The translations under genes and the position numbers were made by a program. Positions 10,555-21,228 of a DNA stretch of 64,000 bases are shown in pieces. Below the pieces are notes generated by a model, which searched no databases, was not told where the DNA came from, and was given only the letters and a program-made list of their open reading frames with translations. The stretch covers positions 55,863 through 119,862 of the forward strand of contig JBAMJV010003001.1 of assembly GCA_037951105.1 (NCBI GenBank), written 5' to 3'. The stretch comes from Echinarachnius parma (taxonomy: Eukaryota > Echinodermata > Echinoidea > Clypeasteroida > Echinarachniidae). Each line of letters begins with the position of its first letter. Position 1 is the stretch's first letter.

Positions 10555-10985
10555 ATACCAAGAGTATGGCAATTTCCTGTCATCTATCTATCTAATGTAT
10601 CTATCAAGACATAGTTCATCCAGAGGTTGGACAAAGCCCTCCTCATGACATTTCCATTCTCTTCTGTCTCTAGCTATCCTGGGCCACGTGGCCGTTCCCA
10701 TGTATGATGTTAGTTCATCTCTCCATCTTTTCTCTTGCCTTCCTCTCCTTCTCTTTCCCTTCCTTGGTTGCCATAAACGATGTGTCCAGCTATTGTCCTG
10801 AAGTCTTGCTACATACCCAGCCCATCTCCATGTTGTTATTCTCTTACTTTCTCCATAATGTCTTTAACCTTTCTTTTCTGTCTTATGACTTTGTGATTAA
10901 TTTTGTCCAGTCATCTGCTTCCTTCTTAATGTCACCATCACACTTGAGTATCCTTCTTTTTATGAAAGTTGTATCAAAGTTTATA
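10555..10985 (-). pseudogene. Non-LTR retrotransposon C-terminal remnant
   Basis: Read on the - strand, the segment encodes the basic tail GKRRRGRQEKRWRDELTSY followed by WPRIARDRREWKCHEEGFV, preceded by a WAGHVARL-like block with frame breaks. This is the C-terminal signature of many RTE/Jockey-like ORF2 proteins. Stops and frame changes show it is dead. The RT core is absent. Confidence 0.75.
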
Positions 10986-11121
10986 AATTAAAACAAAAAT
11001 GGAAGTGCTACGTTTCGCCGATTGACGACCGGCTCCATCTGGCAACTCTCCAGAGGGAGTGTGGTCTACTAAACTATTATATCTACTTCGACTGGATGAG
11101 CAAGAATATACATCAACGTTA

Positions 11122-11503
11122 TTAAAGGTGCACCTGTAAAGCGTCAGATATTGCCCAAAATGACATTTGAGATGACTTCAATCCTATACCAAAATCATTC
11201 TAAGATATGTCCGAATGATGTGTGTGAAAGTTTCATTGAAATAGAACACTGCTTTCCTGGTTAAAAGGGCCAAAATTTGCGTCAGCTTTTACAACTAATT
11301 ACTTTATGACGTTTATGACCGCTTATAAACGCTCTTGAGCTGAATGATTATCAATGATAGATATCGTCATACTAAAGGGGCTTTTGAAAAATCTAACCCT
11401 ATTTTATTCATCTCTTACCATAAGCCAAACGGCACGTTAGAAGAGAAATGTGGAAGCTCAAACTATTTTTGTGGAGATAGAGACTTTACAGGTGCACCTT
11501 TAA
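11122..11503. mobile_element. TTAA-flanked MITE, family M3
   Basis: The termini TTAAAGGTGCACCTGTAAAG and CTTTACAGGTGCACCTTTAA are perfect inverted repeats including the TTAA. A second copy is at 14861-15228. No ORF. Confidence 0.9.
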
Positions 11504-11559
11504 CATAATGGGCAATCCATGAAAGCTAATAATGAAGGAAAAAAACTGTCACATACATG

Positions 11560-12210
11560 TAGGTACGATGAAGTTTCACATTTGTTATTTGAATTGCCAT
11601 ATTTATATGGTTTGCCTTCCATGTTTTTGAGTAAATTGCCAGTATAACGGATATCTGTTTTTCACATTGATTGTGAGTGTTTCTCTATTTCCTGTCTCTT
11701 AACCCCTTGACCACGGGAACCGAGTGGGTTGTGTACAAAGGCATGTGAGACTTCCGCGTTTCCGCGGAATTCCGCGTTTTTGAAATATATATAATTCATC
11801 CTTAAACCTTAGAAATATGGGGTAAAACGAACACTTGTAGATTTTATTTTCGTAACATAATTCATAATTATATAGCGCCACACAGTGTTGGCTCACAGCA
11901 CAGTCCGAAGGAATGGCAGCCACCGTAAGTTAGCGATGTGCGCATTCCGTGAACGTACGTGAGTATAGACCCATAAATACCAGTAGATATCTGCTTTTCT
12001 CACTGTCTGTGAGTGTTTCTCTGTTTCCTGTATCTTCAGATTGCTTACTGTCCCCATCACACTTGATTTGACTCTTTACAGTTACATTTTTTTAAAATTT
12101 TGTTTTCAAAGGTAATTTAAGAATTGTTCCCATGAAGTTTCATGATGGACATTTGAATTGTCATTTGGTTTGCTCGCTATGTTTTCCAGTAAAGTCCCAG
12201 TCTTAAAGGT
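11560..12210. repeat. Diverged tandem duplication in the ACTR8 intron with a TTAACCCC insertion
   Basis: The block GATGAAGTTTCACATTTG, GAATTGCCATA, TGGTTTGCCTTCC near 11569-11645 is echoed near 12132-12195. GAGTGTTTCTCTATTTCCTG near 11673 is echoed at 12010. Between them, sequence from 11699 starts TTAACCCCTTGACCACGGG, like the element end at 27261, and contains the palindromic CCGCGTTTCCGCGG. Confidence 0.5.
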
Positions 12211-12388
12211 ATGGTGACAAGAAAACTGCCTCAAAATTGGGTTTTACTGTATCTAAGGTAGATTTTCATGAAGATTACTAATACAAACATATTTTCCTCG
12301 TGGGAAAACCCGGTAAAATAAAAAAATCAACTTGTAAATTCACTTTCGGAACCCCCGTAAAAAAACTGAGTCCCGGGCGAACAAAAAA

Positions 12389-12410
12389 TGACGTCATCTT
12401 TGTGACGTCA
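12389..12410. promoter_or_regulatory. Paired CRE-like palindromes (TGACGTCA x2)
   Basis: Two perfect TGACGTCA octamers lie at 12389-12396 and 12403-12410, 14 bp start to start. CREB/ATF proteins bind this octamer; whether it acts here is unknown. They lie in the last ACTR8 intron, within sequence that itself looks repeat-derived. Confidence 0.35.
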
Positions 12411-13316
12411 CCTGCAGGCAATCGCAGTTTAGCTCGGTCATAGACGTACACGCTGAGTGCAATACTCACGTTGACACAGAGATATTATTTCCATTTGTTT
12501 CAATATTTGCAAACATTTGTTCAGGTTTATATCATGGACGATATACACTCAGATGTGTAGCTGCATCCTGCTACAATTCATTTCTTAGCAATTCTTAAGC
12601 ATTTTCAGTAAAACCTCAATTTACAAGCAAAAACGAGTTTGTTTTACAAGCAAGTCATAGGCTCTGCATGTAAACAATGCACATTCCTCCGCGTTGCGGT
12701 CTGCATGTGATGTCATGAATCGGGTGACACGTGCGCACATTCCCGCTCTGCTATAAATGACTTTTTTTAGGAGCATGGAACGCCGATGCGAAATAAAGCA
12801 AAAAAGTTGCATGAAATTTACCTTTTTTCCCAAAAAAGAGTGTGGTATATCAATAAAGGCACATATTTAAAGCTATAAACCTGAATCAAAGCCGGGATTT
12901 CCCCCCTCCTTTAATAATCACATTTTGAATTGATACATCTCACGACTTACAGTTACAAATTATATTCAGTAGTAAACAACCTATAAAAGTTTTTAATACA
13001 TGCAATATGCAGAATCAACAATACATTATATGTAACTGATTCAAACTGATTGAAACCATACAAAAGTTAATAACATCACCTGCTGGTACACGTTTTGTTT
13101 TTAAAGCTAGAAAGCAGCATTGGCAAAGTTATGAAAAGCCAAACTAATTGTTCAATATTGTTGAAATTGTATGGAAGAGGGTTAATATGGTAAAATCTGA
13201 ACTTTAATGTCAAGTATAGAGATATATGTTAAAAGTTCCATGTGCCGCTGAGATTGGGCCAATATTTTGTATATGGTTTGCTCGACTTCGCTGGATATAT
13301 GTACCCGAGGTTACAC
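12411..13316. other. Intron; diverged repeat I fragment at 12935-13100
   Basis: From 12935 to 13100 landmarks of repeat family I survive (CAGTAGTAAACAA, GCAGAATCAACAATACA, ACATCACCTGCTGGTA). The rest is AT-rich with no recognised feature. Confidence 0.5.
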
Positions 13317-13453
13317 GCTTAGAGGGATAGTTGAGTTTTGGTATAGAGTAGAGCTGAGTCAAACCGGATATTTTGCATTTCGAATATGAGTCGTGTAAAA
13401 ACGGTCGGATATCGAATATTCGAAAAAAAATAAATAAATAAATAAAAAAAATA

Positions 13454-13490
<37 letters not shown>

Positions 13491-13813
13491 CATAATTTTT
13501 TTAAATAGATATTCTGTCCGTTTTTTCAATTAGAATCGGCAGTATAGTGTGATGTTAGTGTACAAACTGCTGTCAAGATGAAATACTTTGATATCTCATC
13601 ATAGATTCTTCTAAATTTGGCACTCACTATACCACTTGTATATTAATCCTCTTACCTTTGGTTTATTATTTGTTTTGTTTATTTGTGAATTTATGTAAAA
13701 TACCTTAACTTTTAACTTTAGCAATAGATAAGCAGGGTTCAATGTGCCTTTTTTTGATCGAATTTATCGAATAGGGATTACAAAATTAAACGGGAAAAAA
13801 AAAAAAAAAAAAC

Positions 13814-13872
<59 letters not shown>

Positions 13873-14486
13873 CGGATATTCGTATCCGAAAATTTGTATT
13901 CGGTATCCGACCTTCACGGTCGGATATCGAATAGCCATTCGATTTGACTCAGCTCTAGTATAGAGGGCGCTACACAAAATCATTTTTTGGGAGATAATGA
14001 AAAACAGAGTGTCAAATTCGAAAGAGCATACAATTTTAATGACAGAATAAACTTTATTTGATCCAAATTGGTTCAGAAATGGCTGAAATATCCATAAACA
14101 TAACCATTTGTAATAAATGTGGGGCCCCACAATTATTCGATCATTTTTAACCAGCCGTTAATTTTTTTTTTTAAATGCTTCCTTTTTTCAAAATTTACAA
14201 AAGAGATATTTAAATAGGTGTTGATTATCTCTCTATCTAATCACTATTTTAACAAAACATCACATGCAAAATATTTTATTTAAAATGGTTAAAATCGATG
14301 AGTGTTAAGAGAGCGCCCTCTTGAGTTTTAATGGTTCCTATTGAATGATAACAGGCTTTTTACTTAGTCATTTGTAATGTTTTATTTATTTCGGCCATGG
14401 TGGAGTTTAATGGTGCCGGTTTTGGTTACTAAAATTCAGTTTGACCAAAACTGTACTCTCTTTACCAGAACTCAACTATCCCTTTA
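13317..14486. mobile_element. MITE, family M1, interrupted by an hAT-like element
   Basis: The left end is TTAGAGGGATAGTTGAGTTT and the right end AGAACTCAACTATCCCTTTAA. The interior shares ATATTTCAGCC-type and GGGGCCCCACAATTATT blocks with copies at 16418-16982, 37141-37684 and 46097-46655. The normal M1 end, TAGCGCCCTCTATACCAAAAC, is split by the 13349-13957 insertion. Confidence 0.8.
13349..13957. mobile_element. hAT-like non-autonomous element with 8-bp target duplication
   Basis: The inverted termini TAGAGCTGAGTCAAA and TTTGACTCAGCTCTA are perfect over 15 bp. They are flanked by GTATAGAG at 13341-13348 and 13958-13965, an exact 8-bp target duplication as expected for hAT transposons, whose ends also often start TAGAG or CAGAG. 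The interior holds GGATATTCG/CGAATATCC repeats and long T and A runs. No transposase remains. Confidence 0.9.
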
Positions 14487-14624
14487 AGTTTGCATGGCAC
14501 GCGGTGTGCACATGGTGCATGTGCAGAACATTTTTTAATTTCAAACATTTTTATTGCTCAAATAATTAATTTAAAAACAGTTTTGGTTCATTCGTGTACA
14601 TTTACAGATAAGTTCTTTCACAGG

Positions 14625-14652
14625 ACGGGTGGGGGGGGGGGGGGGGGGGGGT
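14625..14652. repeat. G-run
   Basis: A run of more than 20 G, interrupted once, GGGTGGG then uninterrupted G. Confidence 0.9.
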
Positions 14653-14674
14653 TGTTCCCAAATAGTGCTACTTA

Positions 14675-14860
14675 GCTTTAAAGTGATGATTTGTTTTTGT
14701 ATGACTTCCTAGTGAAATAATCTGTGATGCAAATATTTATAATTGTTCCTCCTCATCACCAAACGTGACACATGGCAGTTGAACTTATTCCTCATACCTG
14801 TACATGTTCATGCACTTGTATAATATGTATTCTTTTGATAGTCCTTTAGTCATGATCATA
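14675..14860. repeat. Intron repeat family I, copy 4 (partial)
   Basis: It has GTGATGATTTGTTTTTGTATG, CTGTGATGCAAATATTT and TTCCTCCTCATCACC as in copy 2. It is interrupted at 14861 by an M3 element. Confidence 0.7.
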
Positions 14861-15228
14861 TTAAAGGTGCACAGGTGTAAAGTGTCAGATATTGCCCAAA
14901 ATGACATTTGAGACTTCAATCCTGTACCAAAATCATTGTAAGATATGTCTGAATGATGTGTGACAGTTTCATTGCAAACAAACACTGCTTTCTTGGTTAA
15001 AAGCGCACAAATTTGCGTCGGCTTTTAAAACTAATTACAGTATGACGATTACGACGTTAATGACGTTAATCTGTTGACGCTCTTGAGCTGAATGATTATC
15101 AATGATAGTTATCTTCATACTAAAGGGGCATTTGAAAAGATCTAACCCTTTTTTTATTCTTCTCTTACCATAAGCTAAACAACAAAGTGATTTTTGTGGA
15201 GTTAGACACTTTGCAGGTGCACCTTTAA
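14861..15228. mobile_element. TTAA-flanked MITE, family M3
   Basis: The termini are TTAAAGGTGCACAGGTGTAA and TTTGCAGGTGCACCTTTAA. The interior matches 11122-11503 (GTCAGATATTGCCCAAAATG, TTGAGCTGAATGATTATC). Confidence 0.9.
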
Positions 15229-15257
15229 TAGTTTTATTTACAAATATGTGTACCATA

Positions 15258-15713
15258 CCAGTCCCAAGCTAACTCACCACTGTCATGTTGTTGTCCACGT
15301 GATCTTTGCTTTGCCAGTCCCAAGCTAATTCACCATTATCATGTTGGTGTCCACGTGATCTTTGCTTTGCCAGTCCCAAGCTAATTCACCATTATCATGT
15401 TGTTGTCCACGTGATCTTTGCTTTGCCAGTCCCAAGCTAATTCACCATTATCATGTTGTTGTCCACGTGATCTTTGCTTTGCCAGTCCCAAGCTAATTCA
15501 CCATTATCATGTTGTTGTCCACGTGATCTTTGCTTTGCCAGTCCCAAGCTAACTCACCATTGTCACGTTGTTGTCCACGTGTTCTTTGCTTTGCCAGTCC
15601 CAAGCTAATTCACCACTGTCACGTTGTTGTCCACGTGCTCATTGCTTTGCCAGTCCCAAGCTAACTCACCACTGTCACGTTGTTGTCCACGTGCTCATTG
15701 CTTTGCCAGTTAA
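15258..15713. repeat. 56-bp tandem array, eight units, one CACGTG per unit
   Basis: Units read GCCAGTCCCAAGCTAATTC, ACCATTATCATGTTGTTG, TCCACGTGATCTTTGCTTT with few differences. CACGTG (the canonical E-box palindrome) is present in every unit, the first at 15296-15301, while the flanking base after it varies (ATC, TTC, CTC). It lies in the last ACTR8 intron. Confidence 0.95.
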
Positions 15714-15959
15714 TTCCCACAAAAGTTATTTCTTCTCATCTTCTATGTATGATCTGTTAGTTTCTTATTGTCACCAACACGTTTAGTCTTTCCTCTTTGG
15801 ACATGTATTAAAATGTTGATAATTATAATGACCAAATTCATTTACTAAAGGCACCAAATAAATGTTTATCCTCTCAGATGATGAAATTTGCTGGTTTGCA
15901 AGCACTAACAGTCATATCATTATAAATTATAAATTGTTTTACTTGTCTACGAGCAGCAC

Positions 15960-16035
15960 TCCATAGATGTAGACCATGGTTTACACAAACCTCCTTTGTG
16001 AATCCAGGCCATGTTTGTGAAACACCCCCCTGGTT
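15960..16035. repeat. Isolated 58-bp satellite unit
   Basis: AAACCTCCTTTGTGAATCC followed by AGGCCATGTTTGTGAAACAC and six C is one unit of the satellite at 21955-24055. It runs directly into a TTAA-inserted element at 16036. Confidence 0.9.
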
Positions 16036-16420
16036 TTAAAGGGATCTAGTAACTTTGTTGACATGTGCAAAAAGTGATGAATGGTTGATGCAATGTATAT
16101 TGTTGTTATCTCATATGTCCACAGGGTATTGTGTGAAAATTTCAAGTCAAATGGACATTGTATGGCCAAGTAATGAGCGAAAATGCAAAGTGATATTCAG
16201 TAACTCACTGCACTCACTTTGTACACAGAAGAAAAACTCGCCCGGAGTTTTTCTTATCTGAATACTTCGATCATACATATCTTTGTAACGAAAGGGAAAT
16301 TTGAAAAACCGAAACCTGTCCCGTGATTGTATTGTTAATACGAATACAACAAGGTATAAGGGAACCGCTAGAATAACAATTTTATTTTGAGGATTTGGAC
16401 AATGTTACTAAGTCCCTTTA
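16036..16420. mobile_element. TTAA MITE, family M2 (inverted copy)
   Basis: It begins TTAAAGGGATCTAGTAACTT inside satellite sequence and ends GTTACTAAGTCCCTTTAA. A second M2 right end at about 18085-18139 also finishes in TTAA followed by TACATAAACC. The satellite consensus GGTTTTAATACATAAACC is the empty site, so 16036-18139 as a whole replaces a single TTAA. Confidence 0.8.
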
Positions 16421-16982
16421 AAGGGATAGTTGAGTTCTGGTAAGGACAGTACAGTTTTAGTGAAACTGAATTTTAGTAACCAAAACCTGCATCATTACAT
16501 TACAAACTAATAGTTATAACTAGAAAGGAACACAAAATTACAAATGACGTAGTAAAGATCATGTTATCATTCAAAAAGAGCCGTTAAAACGTAAGAGGGC
16601 GCTCTCTAAACACTCATCGGTTTCAACCATTTTGAATAAAATATTGTGCATGTGATGCTTTGTTGAAATAGTGATTAGATAGAGAAATAACCAATAACTA
16701 TTTAAATACCTATTTTGTAACTTTTTTGAAAAGAGGAAGCATTTTAAAAAAAATTTAACGGCTGGTTCAAAATTCTCTAATAAACCCGGGGCCCCGGGTT
16801 TATTACAAATTGTTATATTTATGGATATTTCAGCCGTTTCTGAACCGATTTTGATCAAACAAAGATGATTTTATTGTTTAAATATTATGCTCTTTCAAAT
16901 TTTACACTCAGTTTTTCATTACCTCACAAACCAATTAAGTAGTCTAGCGCCCTCTCTACCAAAACTCAACTTTCCCTTTAAC
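16418..16982. mobile_element. TTAA MITE, family M1
   Basis: It begins TTAAAGGGATAGTTGAGTTC and ends AAAACTCAACTTTCCCTTTAA. It has the GGGCCCCGGGTTTATTACA centre and the block CTAGCGCCCTCTCTACC near the right end. Confidence 0.9.
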
Positions 16983-18075
16983 AACAACCCAAAGAATGAT
17001 CACGATGCAGGAAATTACTGAAAACATAAAATACAGGATATGTTATCCAAATGGTTTGGGTGACTTGTGTTTTATTATTTGGAAAAGGATATCCATTGTG
17101 ATACATCAAAAGAGAAACAATAACTAGAGAAATTGAAATGAGGGATTAGTTGGATGATCATTACGATGAAATGAACCAGGGAATCTTAGACCAAAGGGCA
17201 GAATAAGTGAATCTCTACATCAAGCAGTAAACAATGATCACAATGCAGGAAATTAAAAATCTGAACAGATGGCAGAAACCAGTGGAACAATTAGATGTTT
17301 GAATTATAGCTTTTACATTTTAATGATAACCATAATACGTTTCATAAGTTTTAGTTACTAAAATTAATTTTGACCAGAGCTGTACCAACCCTTTATTAAC
17401 AACAACCCAAATAATGATCACGATGCAGGATATTACTGAAAACAAAATACAGGATATGTTATCAAAATGGTTTGGGTGTTTTATTATTTGGAAAAGGATA
17501 TCCACCGTGATTCATCAAAAGAGAAACAATAACTAGAGAAGTTGAGATGAGGGATTGGTTGGATGATTGCACAATGAAATGAACCAGGGAATCTTAGACC
17601 AAAAGGCAGAATAACTGAATCTCTACATCAAGCAGTAAACAATGATCACAATGCAGGAAATTAAAAATCTCAACAGACGGCAGAAACCAGGGGAACAATT
17701 AAAGGTTTGAATTATAGCTTTTACATTCTAATAATAACTTTAATACGTTTCATAAGTTTTAGTTACTAAAATTAATTTTGATCAGAGCTGTACCAACCCT
17801 TTATTAACAACAACCCAAAGAATGATCACGATGCAGGAAATTATTGAATGCATACAAATACACGATGTTATCAAAATGGTTTGGGTGTGTTTAATACTTG
17901 GAAAAGGAAATCCACCGTGATTCATCAAAAGAGAAACAATAACTAGAGAAGTTGAGATGAGGGATTGGTTGGATGATTGCACAATGAAATGAACCAGGGA
18001 ATATTAGACCAAAGGGCAGAATACTGTAAGTGAATCTCTACATCAAGCAGTAAACAATAATCACGACACAGGAAA
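16983..18075. repeat. Inverted copies of the ~460-bp array of 1-1860
   Basis: Units start near 16983, 17398 and 17807 with ACAACCCAAAGAATGATC, the reverse complement of the array at 1-1860. About 2.5 units are present. With 1-1860 they bracket ACTR8 exons 4175-4427 and 6990-7156. Confidence 0.9.
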
Positions 18076-18139
18076 TCTGAAACCGCTAGAATTAGAATTT
18101 TATTTTGAGGATTTGGACAATGTTACTAAGTCCCTTTAA

Positions 18140-18289
18140 TACATAAACCTCCTTCGTGAATCCAGGCCATGTTTGTGAAACACCCCCCTTGTTTTAACAC
18201 ATTAACCTCCTTTGTGAATCCAGGCCATGTTTGTAATATACCCCCCTGGTTTTATGTAACCAAACTTGATTGGTAGATGCCCTACATTG
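18140..18289. repeat. Two 58-bp satellite units then the start of a 157-bp unit
   Basis: AAACCTCCTTCGTGAATCC appears twice, then from 18256 TGTAACCAAACTTGATTGG, GATGCCCTACATTG matches the 157-bp array at 21229. The 157-bp unit is broken at CATTG by the 18290-21228 element. Confidence 0.85.
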
Positions 18290-20399
18290 AGTGATTTCAA
18301 GTTCGGTGTTTAACGCTGGTGTTAGTGTTTAATAAACACTAATACCGGCCTAAACACCGAACTTGAACTCTTGCAGTGTTAGGAGTTGACCTCTGGAATT
18401 TTGCAACTTCCGGTGGCTGGTGTTGTAATTTTATGGAAATGTCGTCTGCTTGAACTGAGCTTCATGGCTGGTGTTAAGGATTTGCGTACAAATTTCCCAT
18501 TCACTAACACTAGCCCCTAGGGATTTAAGAAATGGTGATTTCAAGTTCGGTGTTAGTGCAGTGTTAGAGCAGAAGTATGTATACGATGAATTCATAATTG
18601 ATTAGAATTAATGGAACGATTAATGAACCAATTAATTCAAAGACGGTTTTGAGATAGTCAGCTTGGGTTGACGATCCAACTAAAAATAAACCAACGTACC
18701 GTACAAGATAAAGAAAAAACAATTAGGCAATTAAACAAAGTAATGCTAGAGTCTAGACACAAAAAATAACGGAAAATTTAGATTTTTTTCTTTCCATTAG
18801 TACTATAATAGAGTACTAGTAGTAGAAGAAGAAGTAGTATAGTTCTAAAGTAGTAGATTGTGGTATATTTTAAAAATGTATCATTAATAATGTAATCAAA
18901 TTGACCCTCGTTCATTTGTCAAGTGACCGCCACCAGCCCCCCCCCCCTCTTCCCCCGCCGCCAATGATTTAGTGTGAACGTCAAATCAATGAATTAATCA
19001 TAACGTAGGCTAGTTCGATCTTAATTTAGAATATGATTGAATACTTGTGTTTGCAAATATCGATAACACACGGTCTATAAAGTACCTAGATTTACCGTCT
19101 TCTTGAAGGGTTATTATTTTTGTAAGCCAATAGTGATACATTTATTGGGGATACATTAATTATTAAGATCAATAAACAACCAATACGAGTCTGATCTTGA
19201 GTCTAATTTATGGTAATTAATTAGGTCATATGGTAATTACACGTACGCCAAAATAACATAAACAAACAACGTAATAGCTATATAGACTTCGCTTCGCCGA
19301 TCGCTTCGGCATGTTCTTCTCCAGTCCAAGACCAAGTGGATTTTTATTTTACACAGACTTCAATCATAGTTAATACCATCACCAGCTTGCTGAAAATAGA
19401 TATAGCCTCTGACATGGACCTGTCCTGTGCTGTGTCCATCCTTTTCTGTGTAACTGTAAGTCATAATAATTAATATAATATGTCAAACTCAAGCTAGTAA
19501 CATGTAGATCATAGAAATTTAGAATAGATGTGTTAACTCGTTAATTGGCCAGAACTAGCAGTTCAAGTTAATACTATTAATATTTTGTACTTACTTACTT
19601 ATCTTTTTCTAGTACTATCTAGTAGATGTAGTAGCCTAGTCTACTAGTTCTAGACTATAGGCATAGTCCTAGGAGAACTAGTTAGTCAAGAGCTGACAGG
19701 CCGGATAGGCCTACTGTACTACTCTCTAGATATGTCTTAAGCATAGCATATACTCCTGGCCCCTGGCCTGGGGCTAAGGCTAAGGCTAAGCTAAGTCTAA
19801 GATCGAGTAAGTTTAAGGCTAACAATTTAGCAATAGCATCATCCTAGCCTATTATTAAGACTAATAATCCTTACTTAGCCTAGCCTAGCTAGGGCTAGGC
19901 TAAGCATAATTAAAGACTTCACTCAGTCTTAGACTTAGTGTTTTAGGCAGCCATAAAGCAAACATTCGTCTCTGTTTATTCCACTTGCACTGCACTGACT
20001 GACGCTATTACAAATCGGTCTTGACTAGACTGCTCTAGTTCTATATATTGGTACTGGTAGTGATATCATGCATGCTGCATGGAATATTGCTTAATTATTC
20101 ATGTAATTATTATATTATAGTTCGACCGTGCTTGCCTGGCTTCGCCTGGGCATAGGCCCAGTATGGCAGTAGGCCTAGACCTAGTCAGAAATAAACTGGA
20201 CTAAACTAGATAAGACTAGTCTATATAGCTAGATATAGACAAGGCCTTTTTTGCAACTTCCTGGCCGGTTTAATAACAAATATATAAAAAATAAAATAAA
20301 ATGTTTCGGAGGGTAATCGACCGAGAAAAAGTCATACCGTACCAACTACTTCGGTAGTCAAGTAGCTAGCTCCGTGTGTCAAATAATTAAATTAAATTA

Positions 20400-20481
<82 letters not shown>

Positions 20482-21228
20482 GGTTGATTGATTGATTGAT
20501 TGATTGATCGATTGGTAGATTGACCCGATTAATTCACCATAATTATAAATTATTTAATTCAATCATTGTTTTATTAACTCACTATATATTACTGATCACT
20601 CACTCATTGATTGGTTGATTGATTGTTAGATTAAATGATTGATGGATAGATTGACCCGATTCATTAACTAGTATAATTATAAATTATTTAATTAAATCAT
20701 GGTTTTATTAACTCACTGATCACTCACTCACTCACTCATGCATGCACATGCAACGCCGTTAACGGCCACGAGCAGACTAAGAACGCCGCAACTTATGGCG
20801 TAATGCGTAGTGAATGTTCCGCTGCGTATAGCACTGTTCAGCTGCAAATCAATTTTGTCAAAATTCGCGCATGACACTCGTGACACGTCTTTAGAATTAT
20901 TCTAATAACAAAAGAAATAATGCAAATGGTATGATTTTACGTTTACTAACTGACAGAACTGCATATTATCGTCTCAGATTACCCTGAATTATGAACAGCA
21001 GTATCATAAACGTAATGATTGAAATGATTTGAAAAGGGGTTTCGGCATTTTCGTCGGCATTTTAAACCCTTTTTGTTCTTTTTCGCTGGTGTTAGGGCGG
21101 TGTTTAGATATCGATAGCACTATCGGTATCGGTTCTCTCAAACCGAACAGCTGATTTTGAGCTCGATTTAAGCAGCTCTTGGAGTAACACCACTCTAACA
21201 CCAGCCCAACACCGAACTTGAAATCACT
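18290..21228. mobile_element. 2.9-kb non-coding TIR element inserted at CATTG
   Basis: It starts AGTGATTTCAAGTTCGGTG and ends with the inverse, CACCGAACTTGAAATCACT. CATTG flanks both sides (18285-18289, 21229-21233), and the neighbouring 157-bp array shows the uninterrupted site CCCTACATTGGCCTCC. The left end contains a nested 85-bp hairpin (18290-18372) and the terminus recurs at 18537. No ORF with recognisable motifs exists. The interior has CTAG-rich sequence (19600-20260) and (GATT)n. The ends relate it to the foldback at 5294-5489. Superfamily unknown. Confidence 0.85.
20398..20515. repeat. (GATT)n microsatellite
   Basis: About 28 copies of TTGA/GATT with two interruptions (ATGGTTGA, ATCGATTG). 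A shorter related tract is at 20600-20650. Confidence 0.98.

Noticed and set aside
10990-11040. Hammerhead-like CGTTTCGCCGATTGACG motif
   Set aside because: It has a GAAACGTAG-like strand but lacks the CTGANGA core, so a ribozyme is not supported.
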